Source of the DNA: QYQD01 sp040754095
GTDB lineage: Bacteria > Desulfobacterota > QYQD01
DNA: 64,000 nt
NCBI GenBank assembly: GCA_040754095.1
Contig: JBFMFO010000011.1
Location: 1 to 64,000 of the forward strand
Direction of reading: 5' to 3'
Of this stretch, positions 16,379 to 26,725 are shown piece after piece. Every line of letters begins with the position of its first letter. Positions within the stretch are counted from its first letter, which is position 1. The notes beneath the pieces are model-generated. The model ran no database searches and was not told the origin of the DNA. It saw only the letters and a program-made list of their open reading frames with translations. The position numbers and the translations under genes were made by a program.

Positions 16379-17326
16379 ATGACGTTGGAGATACCGAAGG
16401 TTTCTTATTCAGGAAAAATAAAAGAGATTGTTTTGGGTAAAGGGGATAAGGCCCTCACCGTAGGTGGAGGAACTTCTTATCCTTTTTATCTTTTTGAGGG
16501 ACAGATGCCGCTTAATCCGCATATTGCCATGGAGGTGTACGATAGTCCGCCCGAAGACTGGGCGTCTAAGGCATTGGAGCCTTTTGCCGACGTGGTTTCA
16601 GACCCGGCAGCCTGGGCGAAAAAATGTGTGGATGCTTATGGGGCGGAGATGATCGCCCTCCAATTGGTGAGTACGGACCCCAATGGCGAGAACCGCTCCG
16701 CAGAAGAAGCGGCCGCATTGACCAAAAAGGTAGCCGAGGCCGTGGACGTCCCGCTTATCGTATGGGGGTGTAATAATGCTGAGAAGGACATGGAAGTTTT
16801 ACGCAAGATAGCCGAAGATTGCGCCGGCCGGAACCTTATGATAGGGCCGGTGACCGAGGCCAACTACAAACAGATCGGGGCCGTGGCCATCGGATATGAA
16901 CATACAGTTATTGCCTCAACCCCTATCGACATAAATCTGGCCAAACAGCTCAACATCCTGCTGGGCAATCTGGGCGTTCCGGACAGCCGTATTATTATTG
17001 ACCCCACCACCGGCGCCCTGGGATATGGCCTTGAATATTCATATTCGGTCATGGAGCGTATCCGAATGGCGGCTTTGACCCAGGAAGACGAGCGGTTACA
17101 GTTCCCGATGATCTGTAATCTGGGCAAAGAGGTATGGAAAACCAAGGAGGCCAAGCAAAGCCGGGATGAGGCCCCCAAACTGGGTGATCCGGCAAACCGA
17201 GGTGTGCTTATGGAAGCCGTGACGGCGCAACTGCTTTTGCTGGCCGGGGCGGATATTTTAATTATGAGGCATCCGGAGTCTATTGCGCTTGTAAAAGACA
17301 TGATCAGAGACCTGACAGCCGTATAA
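16379..17326 (+). CDS. acsD: Corrinoid iron-sulfur protein small subunit
   Basis: The 315-residue small subunit of the corrinoid/iron-sulfur protein that carries the methyl group from AcsE to AcsB. It is a TIM barrel; recognisable family segments are SYPFYLFEG near residue 38, GAEMIALQLVSTDPNG, IVWGCNN and the IIDPTTGALGYGLEYSYSVME segment near residue 205. The length is typical of bacterial AcsD. GGAGGAAGGAG precedes ATG 16379. It is 31 bp upstream of acsB. Confidence 0.95.
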   Translation: MTLEIPKVSYSGKIKEIVLGKGDKALTVGGGTSYPFYLFEGQMPLNPHIAMEVYDSPPEDWASKALEPFADVVSDPAAWAKKCVDAYGAEMIALQLVSTDPNGENRSAEEAAALTKKVAEAVDVPLIVWGCNNAEKDMEVLRKIAEDCAGRNLMIGPVTEANYKQIGAVAIGYEHTVIASTPIDINLAKQLNILLGNLGVPDSRIIIDPTTGALGYGLEYSYSVMERIRMAALTQEDERLQFPMICNLGKEVWKTKEAKQSRDEAPKLGDPANRGVLMEAVTAQLLLLAGADILIMRHPESIALVKDMIRDLTAV

Positions 17327-17357
17327 GAGATAACAGGATAAACAGGGGGGAATTAAG

Positions 17358-19562
17358 GTGTCTAAGATTATCTGCTCAGCAGCTATTAGAGGGGCCTATA
17401 AGATTATAGAGAGGGCCGAAAAGAAATATGCGGAGGCCCTGGAGAAGTGGGGTCCGGATAAAGAGGTCGGTTTTCCGAATACGGCCTACTATCTTCCCAT
17501 TATATATGGTGTTTTAGGAATACCGGTAGCCAGGTTGGGTGATATGAAGCAGGTGCTGGACAAATGCCGTTCCCTGCTTCCGCCGCCGGTGAGTGATAAG
17601 GTGTGGCTGCCGTATCTGGCCCCGGCCCTGGAGGCCGGCATGGCCACCTTTTTTGCCGAGGAGATTATAGAGGCTATAAGGTACTTGGAGGAACCGGATT
17701 TTTATACCAAACAGGAAGACCCGGCGGGCGGCAATATCTGGCTTGGCGCAGCGGACGACATTATCCTGCGCAAACGGGGTGTGGAGTTTGTGGATGGGAC
17801 GGCGCCGGGCTTTGCCGCCATCCTGGGCGCGCCTCCGACCAAGGAGATCGCCGTCAAGATAGCCCAGGAACTCCAGGAAAAGAACCTCTATGTCTTTATG
17901 TGTTCCGATAATAACGGCGTGAGGATGTCTGAGCAACTGGTAGAGGCCGGCGTACAGATCGGGTGGCCTACCCGCCTGGTCTCTTTTGGTCCTGACTATA
18001 CGGCTGCGGTTTTCGCTATGGGGTTTGCCACCCGTGCCGCCATGTCCTTCGGGGGCATAAAGCCGGGTGATTTCCGCGGGAATCTCATCTACAACAAGGA
18101 TCGTATCTTTGCCTTTGCCCTGCCCATGGGGCCGGTTTCCGACGAGTGGTATGCTAATGCCGCGGGGGCTATTAACTGGGGATTCCCGGTTATAGCGGAT
18201 ACGCCGATACCGGAGATATTGCCTACCGGTATCTGTACCTACGAGCACGTGGTCAGCAATGTGCCGCACGCCGAGATCGTTCAGCGAGCGGTGGAGGTAA
18301 GAGGCCTTAAGGTAAGCGTCTCCAAGATAGACATCCCCGTAGCCTATGGACCGGCCTTCGAAGGGGAGCGAATCCGGAAGGATGACCTCTATCTGGAATG
18401 CGGCGGAGGTAAGACCAAAGGCGTTGAATTGACGGTCAGCCGGGATATGGATGCGGTAGAAGACGGCCGTGTGGAGATGGTCGGCCCTGATCTTGAACAG
18501 ATAAAAGAGGGCTCGCGGTTGCCTTTTGCCATGCTGGTTGAAGTGGCCGGCCGCCAGATGCAGGAAGACTTTGAGCCTATCCTGGAGAGGCAGATTCACC
18601 ACCTGGTTAACTATGCCCAGGGCATCATGCATATCGGGCAGCGGAATATCATGTGGCTGCGCGTGGGCAAGGCGGCGGTGGAGAAGGGATTCCGCTTAAG
18701 AGACATCGGGAAGATCATGCATGCGAAATACCACCAGGATTTTGGCGCTATTTTGGATAAAGTCCAGGTGAAGATATACACCGACGAAGCCAAGGTTGAT
18801 GAAGTGATGGACATGGCTCGCAAGGTCTATGCGGCCCGGGATAAGCGGGTTGAGGGTATGACCGATGAATCGGAAGAAATCTTCTATTCTTGTACCCTCT
18901 GTCAGTCCTTTGCGCCGCAACACGTGTGCGTGATTACGCCGGAACGAACCGGGATGTGCGGGGCGTACAACTGGCTGGATGGGAAGGCGTCGTATGAGAT
19001 CAATCCTACCGGCCCCAATCAGCCTATCGCCAAAGGTGAGTGCTACGATCCGGTCCTGGGCAAGTGGAAGGGGATTGACGAGTTTGTGTTTAAGGCCTCC
19101 AGACAGAAGGTTCCGACGGTGAGCGCATATAGTCTGGTTCACGATCCGATGACGGCCTGCGGCTGTTTTGAGTGCATCGCCACCATTCTGCCCTTGTGTA
19201 ACGGGATAATGATTGTAAACCGTGATTATCTGGGCATGACCCCCTGCGGTATGAAATTCACCACCCTGGCCGGTATGGTGGGCGGAGGGCAGGTTACACC
19301 GGGATTTTTAGGTGTAAGCAAACACTATATTGCCAGCCGGAAGTTCCTGCTGGCCGAGGGCGGGTTGAAACGTGTTGTGTGGATGCCGCAGATGTTGAAA
19401 AAGGAACTGGAGGCCAAACTGAAGAGCCGGGGAGAAGAGCTTGGGATTCCCAATCTCTTCGATATAATTGCTGACGAAACAAAGGGGGCCACGGAAGAAG
19501 AGGTTCTTCCCTTCCTGGAAGAGGTCGCACATCCGGCGCTCACCATGGAATCTATACTTTAA
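17358..19562 (+). CDS. acsB: Acetyl-CoA synthase
   Basis: The 734-residue acetyl-CoA synthase, which joins CO, the methyl group and CoA on the Ni-Ni-[4Fe-4S] A cluster. The length equals the bacterial type with the N-terminal CODH-binding domain. The A-cluster cysteines are visible as SCTLCQSF near residue 512, GMCGAYNW near residue 533 and CGCFECIATILP near residue 597, the last carrying the two Ni-bridging cysteines. The start is GTG 17358 with GGGGGG seven bases upstream. It lies between acsD and acsC; a palindromic element follows its stop codon. Confidence 0.96.
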   Translation: MSKIICSAAIRGAYKIIERAEKKYAEALEKWGPDKEVGFPNTAYYLPIIYGVLGIPVARLGDMKQVLDKCRSLLPPPVSDKVWLPYLAPALEAGMATFFAEEIIEAIRYLEEPDFYTKQEDPAGGNIWLGAADDIILRKRGVEFVDGTAPGFAAILGAPPTKEIAVKIAQELQEKNLYVFMCSDNNGVRMSEQLVEAGVQIGWPTRLVSFGPDYTAAVFAMGFATRAAMSFGGIKPGDFRGNLIYNKDRIFAFALPMGPVSDEWYANAAGAINWGFPVIADTPIPEILPTGICTYEHVVSNVPHAEIVQRAVEVRGLKVSVSKIDIPVAYGPAFEGERIRKDDLYLECGGGKTKGVELTVSRDMDAVEDGRVEMVGPDLEQIKEGSRLPFAMLVEVAGRQMQEDFEPILERQIHHLVNYAQGIMHIGQRNIMWLRVGKAAVEKGFRLRDIGKIMHAKYHQDFGAILDKVQVKIYTDEAKVDEVMDMARKVYAARDKRVEGMTDESEEIFYSCTLCQSFAPQHVCVITPERTGMCGAYNWLDGKASYEINPTGPNQPIAKGECYDPVLGKWKGIDEFVFKASRQKVPTVSAYSLVHDPMTACGCFECIATILPLCNGIMIVNRDYLGMTPCGMKFTTLAGMVGGGQVTPGFLGVSKHYIASRKFLLAEGGLKRVVWMPQMLKKELEAKLKSRGEELGIPNLFDIIADETKGATEEEVLPFLEEVAHPALTMESIL

Positions 19563-19567
19563 AAAGA

Positions 19568-19669
19568 CAGCTTTCAGTAGTCAGCTATCAGCGTTCAGCA
19601 GAATAAAAAACAGCGGCCTTGGTTGTTTTGCTCTGAAGCTGACGGCTAAAAGCTGAATGCTGAAAGCTG
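19568..19669. repeat. Palindromic spacer element between acsB and acsC
   Basis: CAGCTTTCAG at 19568-19577 is the exact complement of CTGAAAGCTG at 19660-19669. Both arms contain more CAGCTATCAGCGTTCAGC-type units, so a long imperfect hairpin of about 100 bases can form. It belongs with the element at 6686-6752. Confidence 0.75.
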
Positions 19670-19692
19670 CGAGATAGAAAGGAGATTTTAGA

Positions 19693-21042
19693 ATGGCATT
19701 AAGTGGCATAGAGATATTTAAGAAATTACCCAAGAAAAACTGTGGCGAATGCGGGGTTCCCACCTGTCTGGCCTTTGCCATGAAACTGGCAACCGGTCAG
19801 GCCGAATTGGCTGCCTGTCCTTATGTCTCGGACGATGTAAGGGCGGAGATAGATGAGGCCTCGGCGCCGCCTATCCGCACCTTGACTATTGGTACGGGCG
19901 ATCGTGCGGTTAAGCTGGGCGGTGAGACGGTGATGTTCAGGCATGAGAAGCGGTTTGAGAACCCTCCCGGTCTGGCCCTCATGCTTTCCGATACCATGGA
20001 TGACTCCATAGTAAATGAAAAACTTTCCAAGTTTAAAGACCTGGAATTTGAACGAGTGGGGTTGATCCTGCGTCCGCAGATGCTGGCCCTCAAAGAAGAA
20101 TCCGGAGATGCCGGTAAGTTTGCTGCTTTTGTAAAGAGGGTGATTGGTCAGATAGATGCCGCTATTATCCTGATGAGCGATAGACCGGAGGTAATGGCCG
20201 AGGCCTTGAAGGTTTGCAAGGACAAGAAACCTCTTATCCATGCAGCAATCAAGGATACGGCAGAGGCTATGGGCAGCCTGGCCAAAGAGGCGGCCTGCCC
20301 TCTGGCAGTAAAAGGCTCCGGTCTGGATGAGGTCATGGCTATTACAGATAAGCTCCTGGGGATGGGGCTTAAAGACTTGGTGATAGACAGCCAGCCGGCA
20401 AACGTTAAGAAGGCCCTGGAGGATCAGGTAGTCATCCGGCGTTCGGCCCTGGTAAAAAAGGTTAAACAACTGGGGTTCCCTACTATCACCTTCCCTGGCC
20501 AGTTGACGGACAACAGGATGAAGGAAGCCCTGATCGCCTCGATGCTTATTGCCAAGTATGCAGGGATTATTGTCCTTTCAGAGATGGAGGGCCATAACGT
20601 ATTTCCACTTCTTCTGGACAGCTTGAATATCTATACCGACCCGCAGCGTCCTATGGCCGTCGAGGAAAAGGTCTATGAGATCGGAGGCCCCAGGGAAGAT
20701 TCGCCGGTTTTGATTACATCCAATTTTTCATTGACCTACTTTATTGTCTCCGGCGAAGTGGAGTCAAGCCGGGTGCCCTCCTGGCTGCTTATCAAAGACA
20801 CAGAAGGTCTGTCCGTCCTCACGGCCTGGGCAGCAGGTAAGTTTGCCGCTGATACCGTGGCCATGTTTGTCAAAAAGTCAGGTATCGCCGATCGGGTGAA
20901 ACACCGTAAGCTGGTTATCCCTGGTTACCTCGCGGGCATAAGCGGTGAACTGGAAGAGGAACTGCCGGATTGGCAGATATTGGTTGGCCCCCGCGAGGCG
21001 GCTCACCTGCCGGCGTATCTTAAGCAGTGGAGCGCGGCATAA
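19693..21042 (+). CDS. acsC: Corrinoid iron-sulfur protein large subunit
   Basis: The 449-residue large subunit of the corrinoid/iron-sulfur protein. The [4Fe-4S] motif CGECGVPTC with a distal C near residue 43 (AACPYVSDD) sits in the N-terminal 50 residues, as in AcsC and CdhE. The middle is a TIM barrel and the C-terminus is the corrinoid-binding domain (LLIKDTEGLSVLTAWAAGKF). AAAGGAGA precedes ATG 19693. It pairs with AcsD, whose gene lies on the other side of acsB. No reductive activator of the corrinoid (RACo/AcsV) is seen nearby. Confidence 0.95.
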   Translation: MALSGIEIFKKLPKKNCGECGVPTCLAFAMKLATGQAELAACPYVSDDVRAEIDEASAPPIRTLTIGTGDRAVKLGGETVMFRHEKRFENPPGLALMLSDTMDDSIVNEKLSKFKDLEFERVGLILRPQMLALKEESGDAGKFAAFVKRVIGQIDAAIILMSDRPEVMAEALKVCKDKKPLIHAAIKDTAEAMGSLAKEAACPLAVKGSGLDEVMAITDKLLGMGLKDLVIDSQPANVKKALEDQVVIRRSALVKKVKQLGFPTITFPGQLTDNRMKEALIASMLIAKYAGIIVLSEMEGHNVFPLLLDSLNIYTDPQRPMAVEEKVYEIGGPREDSPVLITSNFSLTYFIVSGEVESSRVPSWLLIKDTEGLSVLTAWAAGKFAADTVAMFVKKSGIADRVKHRKLVIPGYLAGISGELEEELPDWQILVGPREAAHLPAYLKQWSAA

Positions 21043-21280
21043 ATAACAGAGTTCAAAGCTCAAAGTTCAAAGGAATGCACAAGTGCCAAAGTTCAAAACG
21101 TCACTCGTCACTGGTCATTGGTTATAGGATAGTTACAGGTTACAGAAGTTACAAATTTGCAACTTGCAACTTCTTTAAATAGTGACAAATGACTATTGAC
21201 TAATGACTTCTACTTTAGTTATTTGAGCTTCATTTGGACTTTGGATTTTATAATTTGAAATTTTACTATCGGAGGTTTTT
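21043..21280. repeat. Degenerate repeat-rich spacer between acsC and acsE
   Basis: A 238-bp spacer with no coding signal. It holds short imperfect direct and inverted repeats: AGTTCAAAGCTCAAAGTTCAAAG at its left end against TTTGAGCTTCATTTGGACTTTGG at its right, and GTCACTGGTCATTGGT against GACTAATGACTTC inside. A long, weak hairpin could form. The acsE ribosome binding site GGAGG begins at 21271. Confidence 0.55.
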
Positions 21281-22162
21281 ATGGTTGTTTGTGTGGCGGA
21301 AAACATCAATATTATGTCCAAGACCATCGGTGCGGCTATAAAGGGACGCGATGCCAAGCCGATCCAGGATATGGCCCGGGAGCTTACTAAAGTCGGGGCG
21401 GATTATCTTGATCTCAACATCGGTCCGGCCCGTAAGGGCGGCGATGAGACTATGGATTGGCTGGTTAAGACCGTACGTGAGGTGACGGACTTACCTCTTT
21501 CCCTGGATACCAGCAATCCGGCCGCTATTGAGGCCGGTCTAAAGGCCAATCCTGGTAAATCTCTTATAAATTCGATTTCTCTGCAGCCGGAACGGCTGGA
21601 GGCCCTTTTACCCATGGCGGTTAAGTACCATGCCGATATGATCGGTCTTCTCTGGAGTCAGGAAGGTATGCCGCGGGATGCCAATGAGCGGGCGGCCCAC
21701 TGCGTGGATATTATCTATAAGGCCAATGAGGCCGGTATCCCAACAGAAAAGATATGGATAGATCCCATAGCCACTCCAATAAGCATGGATGTCAACCAGG
21801 TGCTGGCCGGCCTGGAATTTATGTCCATGCTTTCGGAGATTGCCCCGGGCGCCAAATCCATCGTCGGCCTTTCCAATATCTCGAACGGGACGCCGCACGA
21901 ACTGAGACCTCATATCAACCGTTGTTACCTCATAATGCTCATGAAATATGGCATGTATTCGGCCATCGTAGATGGTTATGATGCGGAATTATTAACTATT
22001 GCCAAGGGAGAGATGGCCGAAATAGTCAATCTCGTACATGGCATGATGGACGGAAAGGAGCCTGATCCCAAGGGCCTCGGTCCAAAAGAACTTGAGTACT
22101 ATAAGACGACGCGGGTCCTTATGGGAAAGACGCTCTATTCTCACTCCTGGCTGACAGCGTAA
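21281..22162 (+). CDS. acsE: Methyl-THF:corrinoid/iron-sulfur protein methyltransferase
   Basis: AcsE transfers the methyl group from methyl-THF to the cobalt of AcsCD. The 293-residue pterin-binding TIM barrel shows CVAENINIMSKTIG at the N-terminus, DYLDLNIGPARKGG near residue 47, LPLSLDTSNPAAIEAG near residue 74, and KSIVGLSNISNG near residue 194, all standard for the family. It is about 30 residues longer at the C-terminus than the acetogen enzyme (GKEPDPKGLGPKELEYYKTT region). GGAGGTTTTT precedes ATG 21281. The fused formate dehydrogenase gene starts 42 bp after its stop. Confidence 0.94.
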   Translation: MVVCVAENINIMSKTIGAAIKGRDAKPIQDMARELTKVGADYLDLNIGPARKGGDETMDWLVKTVREVTDLPLSLDTSNPAAIEAGLKANPGKSLINSISLQPERLEALLPMAVKYHADMIGLLWSQEGMPRDANERAAHCVDIIYKANEAGIPTEKIWIDPIATPISMDVNQVLAGLEFMSMLSEIAPGAKSIVGLSNISNGTPHELRPHINRCYLIMLMKYGMYSAIVDGYDAELLTIAKGEMAEIVNLVHGMMDGKEPDPKGLGPKELEYYKTTRVLMGKTLYSHSWLTA

Positions 22163-22204
22163 TTTTTCAAAGCATATACCTGAATAATATTGTATAGATA
22201 AGGT

Positions 22205-25200
22205 ATGCCGGAAGTAACCTTAACCATTGATGGTCGAAAGATAACTGTCGAGAAAGGAACCACCATCCTGGAGGCAGCCCGCAGGGCTGCCATCCATATC
22301 CCTACTCTTTGCTACCTGCCCCAATTCAAAAAACCCCCGGCCTCCTGCCGTATGTGTGTCGTGGAGGTCGAAGGTAAAGACAAACTCATCGCTTCCTGTG
22401 CTACTCCGGTCTCTGAGGGCATGGTGGTAGCCACCCATACCGAAAAAGTAAAGACCGCCCGCCGGGTTATTCTGGAACTCCTGTTTTCTGAACATTATGG
22501 CGACTGCATAGCACCGTGTTCTCTGGCCTGCCCTGCCAATATTGATATCCAGGGGTATATCGCCCATATTGCGTCCGGGAGATACCTTGAGGCCCTGGAG
22601 CTGATTAAGGAGAAAAATCCCCTGCCCCTTTCGGTAGGGCGGGTTTGCCCCCGTTTTTGTGAATCGCGCTGCCGTCGGAATCTCGTAGATGGTAGCGTGG
22701 CGATAAATCATCTGAAGAGGTTTGCAGCCGACTATGGACTCGCGCACAAGGAGTCCCTGCCTACACCTCAGCGACCCTCTACCGATCACCGGGTGGCCGT
22801 GATCGGAGGCGGGCCGGCCGGGCTGACTGCCGCATACTATCTGGCCCGCAGGGGGCATCATGTGACCATTTTGGAAGCCATGCCTGCATTGGGCGGAATG
22901 CTTCGTTACGGCATCCCGGAATACCGCCTGCCCAAGAAAATATTGGATGCCGAGATACAATTTATCCTTGACCTGGGTGTTGAGGTGAGAGCCGGCCGGA
23001 GGTGGGGCAAGGATTTTTCTCTGGAGAGCCTGAAACAGGAAGGGTTTGAGTCCATCTTCATCGGTATAGGGGCGTGGAATAGCCGTCCTATGGGTGTCGA
23101 AGGTGAAGATCTCCCCGGAGTTTTTTCCGGCATTGATTTTCTTCGCAGGTTTGCCGAAGGCGAGAAGGTTCAGGTAGGGTCAAGGGTGGCTGTGATAGGC
23201 GGAGGCAATACCGCCATTGACGCCGCGCGCACCTGTCTCAGGATCGGGGCGAATGAGGTGATTATAGTTTACCGCCGGTCACGGATGGAGATGCCGGCCA
23301 GCCACCGCGAGATTAAAGAAGCGGAGGACGAAGGCGTTAAATTTTTCCTGATGGCGGCCCCAACCAGGATTACTCCGGGCGATGGTTTCCTTAATCTTGA
23401 GGTTCAAAGGATGAAACTGGGGGAACCGGATCAGAGCGGCCGGAGGCGTCCCGTGCCTGTCACCGGGTCTGAAAGTGTAATACGGGTGGATAGTGTTATT
23501 GCGGCTATCGGCCAGTCGGTAGAGATCGGGAAATGTCATGCCGAGGGCCTGACTGAGGGGTTGGGGCTTACCCGCGGGAACACTATCGAGGCGGCCTCCG
23601 ATACTTTTGTCACCAATTTAGAGGGGATATTTGCCGGAGGCGATGCGGTCAGCGGACCGCGCACTGTTGTCGAGGCCATAGCTCAAGGCCGAAAAGCAGC
23701 CGATGCCATTCATATGTACTTGACCGAACGGAGAATAGAGACGCCGCGTATTCCGTTTAATATTACAAAAGGCGAGTTTTTTGAGGACGTCGATCTGCGG
23801 AATTTCGAAGAAGTGCCCCAGCGTTCCAGGCATAAGATGCCGATACGTCACCCCAAAACCCTGTTAGGTGACTTTGGCGAGTTAGAAACGGGTTATACTG
23901 AAAAGATGGCGGTGGAAGAGGCGGAGCGGTGCCTCGCGTGCGGGTGTCATGCCGTGGACAAATGCATTATTCGACGGGAGGCCCCTCAATATCATGTTGA
24001 TTTCTCTCATTACGGGATCGGCACCCGCCTCAACTACAAGGTGGACCGCAGTCATCCTTTTATAACCATTGACCGGAATAAATGTGTGCTTTGCCGGCGT
24101 TGTAAGAATGTCTGTGAATATGAGGCCATCAACTTAGAAGAAGGCGAACTGGAAACCCTTGACCGGTTACGGACGATTTCTCTGACTATTAATGACAACT
24201 GCGTGTTCTGCGGCCTCTGCGCCGATAATTGTCCTACCGGAGCCCTGGTCAAGAAGGAAACAGAACAATCCCTGGCCGGAGAGCTTAAGCAGGTGAGGAC
24301 TGTCTGCCCGTATTGCGGCACAGGTTGTAACCTGATCCTCAATATCCGGGGGAAAAAGCTGGTAGAAGTAAGCTCTGACCCGGGCTTTATTCCCAATCAG
24401 GGACACCTCTGCGTAAAAGGCCGCTTCGGGCATGATTTTATCAAACATCCGGACCGGCTTACTACACCTATGATACGGAGGGACGGCGAACTTCAGGCCT
24501 GCAGTTGGGATGAGGCCCTGGAGCTTATTGCCGATAGACTCAAGGAACTCAAAGAGGCGTATGGAGCGGAGGGTCTGGGGGTGCTCTGCTCGGCTAAATG
24601 TACTAATGAAGAAAACTATCTGATGCAAAAGCTGGCCCGGGCCGTCTTTGGCACGAATAATATAGACCACTGCGCCCGGCTCTGACACTCCTCCACGGTA
24701 GCCGGTCTGGCTGCCGCATTCGGCAGCGGGGCCATGACCAATTCCATCCAGGACCTGGAGAAGGCCGACGTTATCCTGCTTACAGGCAGCAATACCACCG
24801 AGAACCACCCGATTATCAGCCTTCATATTATAAACGCGGTTACCCGGTTGCGTAAAAAGCTTATCGTGGTTGACCCCCGCGTGATCAAGATGACGCAGTA
24901 TGCGGATATTTATCTCCGGCCCCGGCCGGGTACGGATATAGCCTGGTTAAATGGGTTGGCCCATATCATTATTAAAGAGGAGCTATGGGATAAGGATTAC
25001 GTTCAGGAGCGGACCGAAGGCTTCGAGGCCTTTGCCCAGACCGTGGGAAAATACACCCCTGAACTGGTGCAGATGATTACCGGGATACCGGCGGGAGACC
25101 TCAAAAAAGCCGCCCGTCTCTACGCGCAGGCGGGGCGGGCCGCCATTGTCTATTGCATGGGTATTACACAGCACCGGAGCGGCACGGACAATGTAAAGGC

Positions 25201-26323
25201 TATTGCCAACCTGGCCATGCTGTGCGGTAATGTAGGGATTGAAGGCGGCGGGGTGAATCCCCTGCGCGGACAGAATAACGTCCAGGGTGCTTGTGACATG
25301 GGGGCCTTGCCTGATGCGCTTCCCGGATATCAGAGCATTGCCGATGCAGCCGTCAGGCGGAAATTTGAGGAGGCCTGGGATGCCCGGCTGCCCGAGGAAG
25401 CCGGCCTTACGGCCACGGAGATGATAAAACAGGCCGGCGAGGGGAAGATAAAGGGCCTTTACATCATGGGTGAGAACCCCATGATAAGCGACCCGGATAT
25501 TAATCATGTCCGATCGGCCTTGGAGAAACTTGAATTGCTTGTAGTGCAGGATATCTTTCTTACCCGGACCGCCAGGCTGGCCGATGTGGTCTTGCCGGCG
25601 GCAAGTTACGCAGAGAAAGAGGGCACTTTTACCAATACGGAGAGGCGGATACAGAGGGTCAGACAGGCCCTTTCACCTCCGGGGCAAAGCAGCCCGGATT
25701 GGAGAATTATCTGCGACCTGTCGGCAAAGATGGGATACGATATGTTTTATCAGTCACCGGAAGAGATCATGGAGGAAATAGCCAGCCTGACGCCTATCTA
25801 TGGGGGCATTTATTACGATCGCCTGGAAGATACAGGGATTCAATGGCCCTGCCCAACCCTGGACCACCCCGGTACGCCGGTCTTGCATTGCAATGGTTTT
25901 ACCCGCGGTAAAGGTCTATTCCATGCGCTGGAAGTGATCCCGGCCAGCGAGATGCCGGATGACGATTATCCTTTTTTACTCTCTACCGGACGGGTGCTCT
26001 ATCACTACAATAGCGGCACCATGAGCCGCCGCGCTGAAGGTTTAAACAAGATGTACCCGGAAGTCATGGTAGAAATGAACCCCATTGACGCCTTTGCCCT
26101 GAACATTGATGACCATTCTCCGGTGCGTATTACCTCAAGGCGGGGTGACATAACGGTGCGGGTGGCGCTTACGGAAATGTGCCAGCGGGGTACGGTATTT
26201 TTACCTTTCCACTTCCGGGAGGCCGCCGCCAACCTCCTTACCAATCCCGGGGTTGACCCGGTCTCCAAGATACCCGAGTATAAGATCTGCGCCGTGCGGA
26301 TCAGGCCGGTTCATGGGATGTAG
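22205..26323 (+). CDS. fdhA: NfnB-like/formate dehydrogenase fusion, selenoprotein
   Basis: A 1372-residue protein obtained by reading UGA at 24683-24685 as Sec (residue 827, context DHCARL-Sec-HSSTVAGL). That context is the classical active site of Mo/W formate dehydrogenase. Domains in order: NuoG-like [2Fe-2S] ferredoxin (about 1-95, PASCRMCVVE); Fer4_20 bundle (about 105-185, CSLACPANID, CPRFCESRC); GltD/NfnB-type FAD and NAD(P) module (about 198-560, VIGGGPAGLTAAYYLA and VIGGGNTAIDAA); two [4Fe-4S] motifs (CVLCRRCKNVC, CVFCGLCADNC); then the catalytic part from VCPYCGTGC near 700 to the molybdopterin C-terminal domain. It supplies formate for Fhs. The fused flavin domain suggests NAD(P)H or bifurcating coupling, which is inferred. 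No other formate dehydrogenase subunit is next to it. Confidence 0.95.
24683..24716 (+). promoter_or_regulatory. Sec codon and bacterial SECIS hairpin in fdhA
   Basis: UGA at 24683-24685 is followed by an eight-pair stem, CGGTAGCC (24696-24703) and GGCTGCCG (24709-24716), with one T-G pair, closing a GGTCT loop that begins 18 bases after the UGA. The loop sequence and distance are those of the well-studied E. coli fdhF SECIS. This is the best-supported of the three hairpins. Confidence 0.85.
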
Positions 26324-26479
26324 CCCCAGCCGTTAAAATGCAGAAAAGGGCACCAAGCCCACCCTACATAGCGGTGAGCAGGGCATTACTGCTGCTAGTC
26401 CTTCCTGTTTTGTCCAATGTCAAGAGCTGACCCCGCTGGCTCCCTAATTCCCGTTGGTTTCCACGGGGAGTTTCAATCG
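26324..26479. repeat. Spacer with two small dispersed repeats
   Basis: No gene is seen. CCAAGCCCACCCTACATA at 26353-26370 is the complement of the TGTAGGGTGGGCTT unit at 42711. ATTCCCGTTGGTTTCCACGG to CAATCG at about 26448-26477 resembles the end of the element at 59211-59327, with a CCCGT/ACGGG stem in place of its CCCCGC/GCGGGG stem. The spacer separates the Wood-Ljungdahl locus from accessory genes. Confidence 0.5.
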
Positions 26480-26725
26480 TTAGGTGCTTTTTTGATTTTT
26501 ATAGTGTGAAGCATACCAATCTATAACCTGTCTGATCATCTTTTGATACGAGGTATGCTGTTTTTTTGCCTCTTTTTTAAAAAAATCAATGCTCGATTTT
26601 TTCAGGGCAATCGTTACCTTCACGTTGTCCTCTTTCAAGACCAACTGGTCCGGCGGCGGAAGAAAATCCTTAACGACTCTTAACTCACCCAGCGGTTCAT
26701 TCGTGTACTTTATTTTGCTCTTCAT
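26480..26725 (-). CDS. brnA: BrnA-like antitoxin
   Basis: An 81-residue protein matching the BrnA/CopG-like antitoxin pattern: an acidic N-terminal toxin-binding part (LPPPDQLVLKEDN) and a C-terminal ribbon-helix-helix part (VKVTIALKKSSIDFFKKEAK then YQKMIRQVIDWYA). BrnA binds its own operator and neutralises the RNase BrnT. ATG 26725 is chosen because AGGGGAGG lies nine bases upstream and the start overlaps the end of the brnT remnant by 29 bases, the usual brnTA arrangement. The upstream toxin is truncated, so this is an orphan antitoxin. Confidence 0.75.
   Translation of the reverse strand: MKSKIKYTNEPLGELRVVKDFLPPPDQLVLKEDNVKVTIALKKSSIDFFKKEAKKQHTSYQKMIRQVIDWYASHYKNQKST

Noticed and set aside
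17514..18632. 372-codon open frame opposite acsB
   Set aside because: Shadow of acsB; histidine and arginine-rich product without recognisable motifs.
21043..21280. Cobalamin or other riboswitch before acsE
   Set aside because: No conserved box or pseudoknot element seen; the spacer is made of degenerate short repeats.
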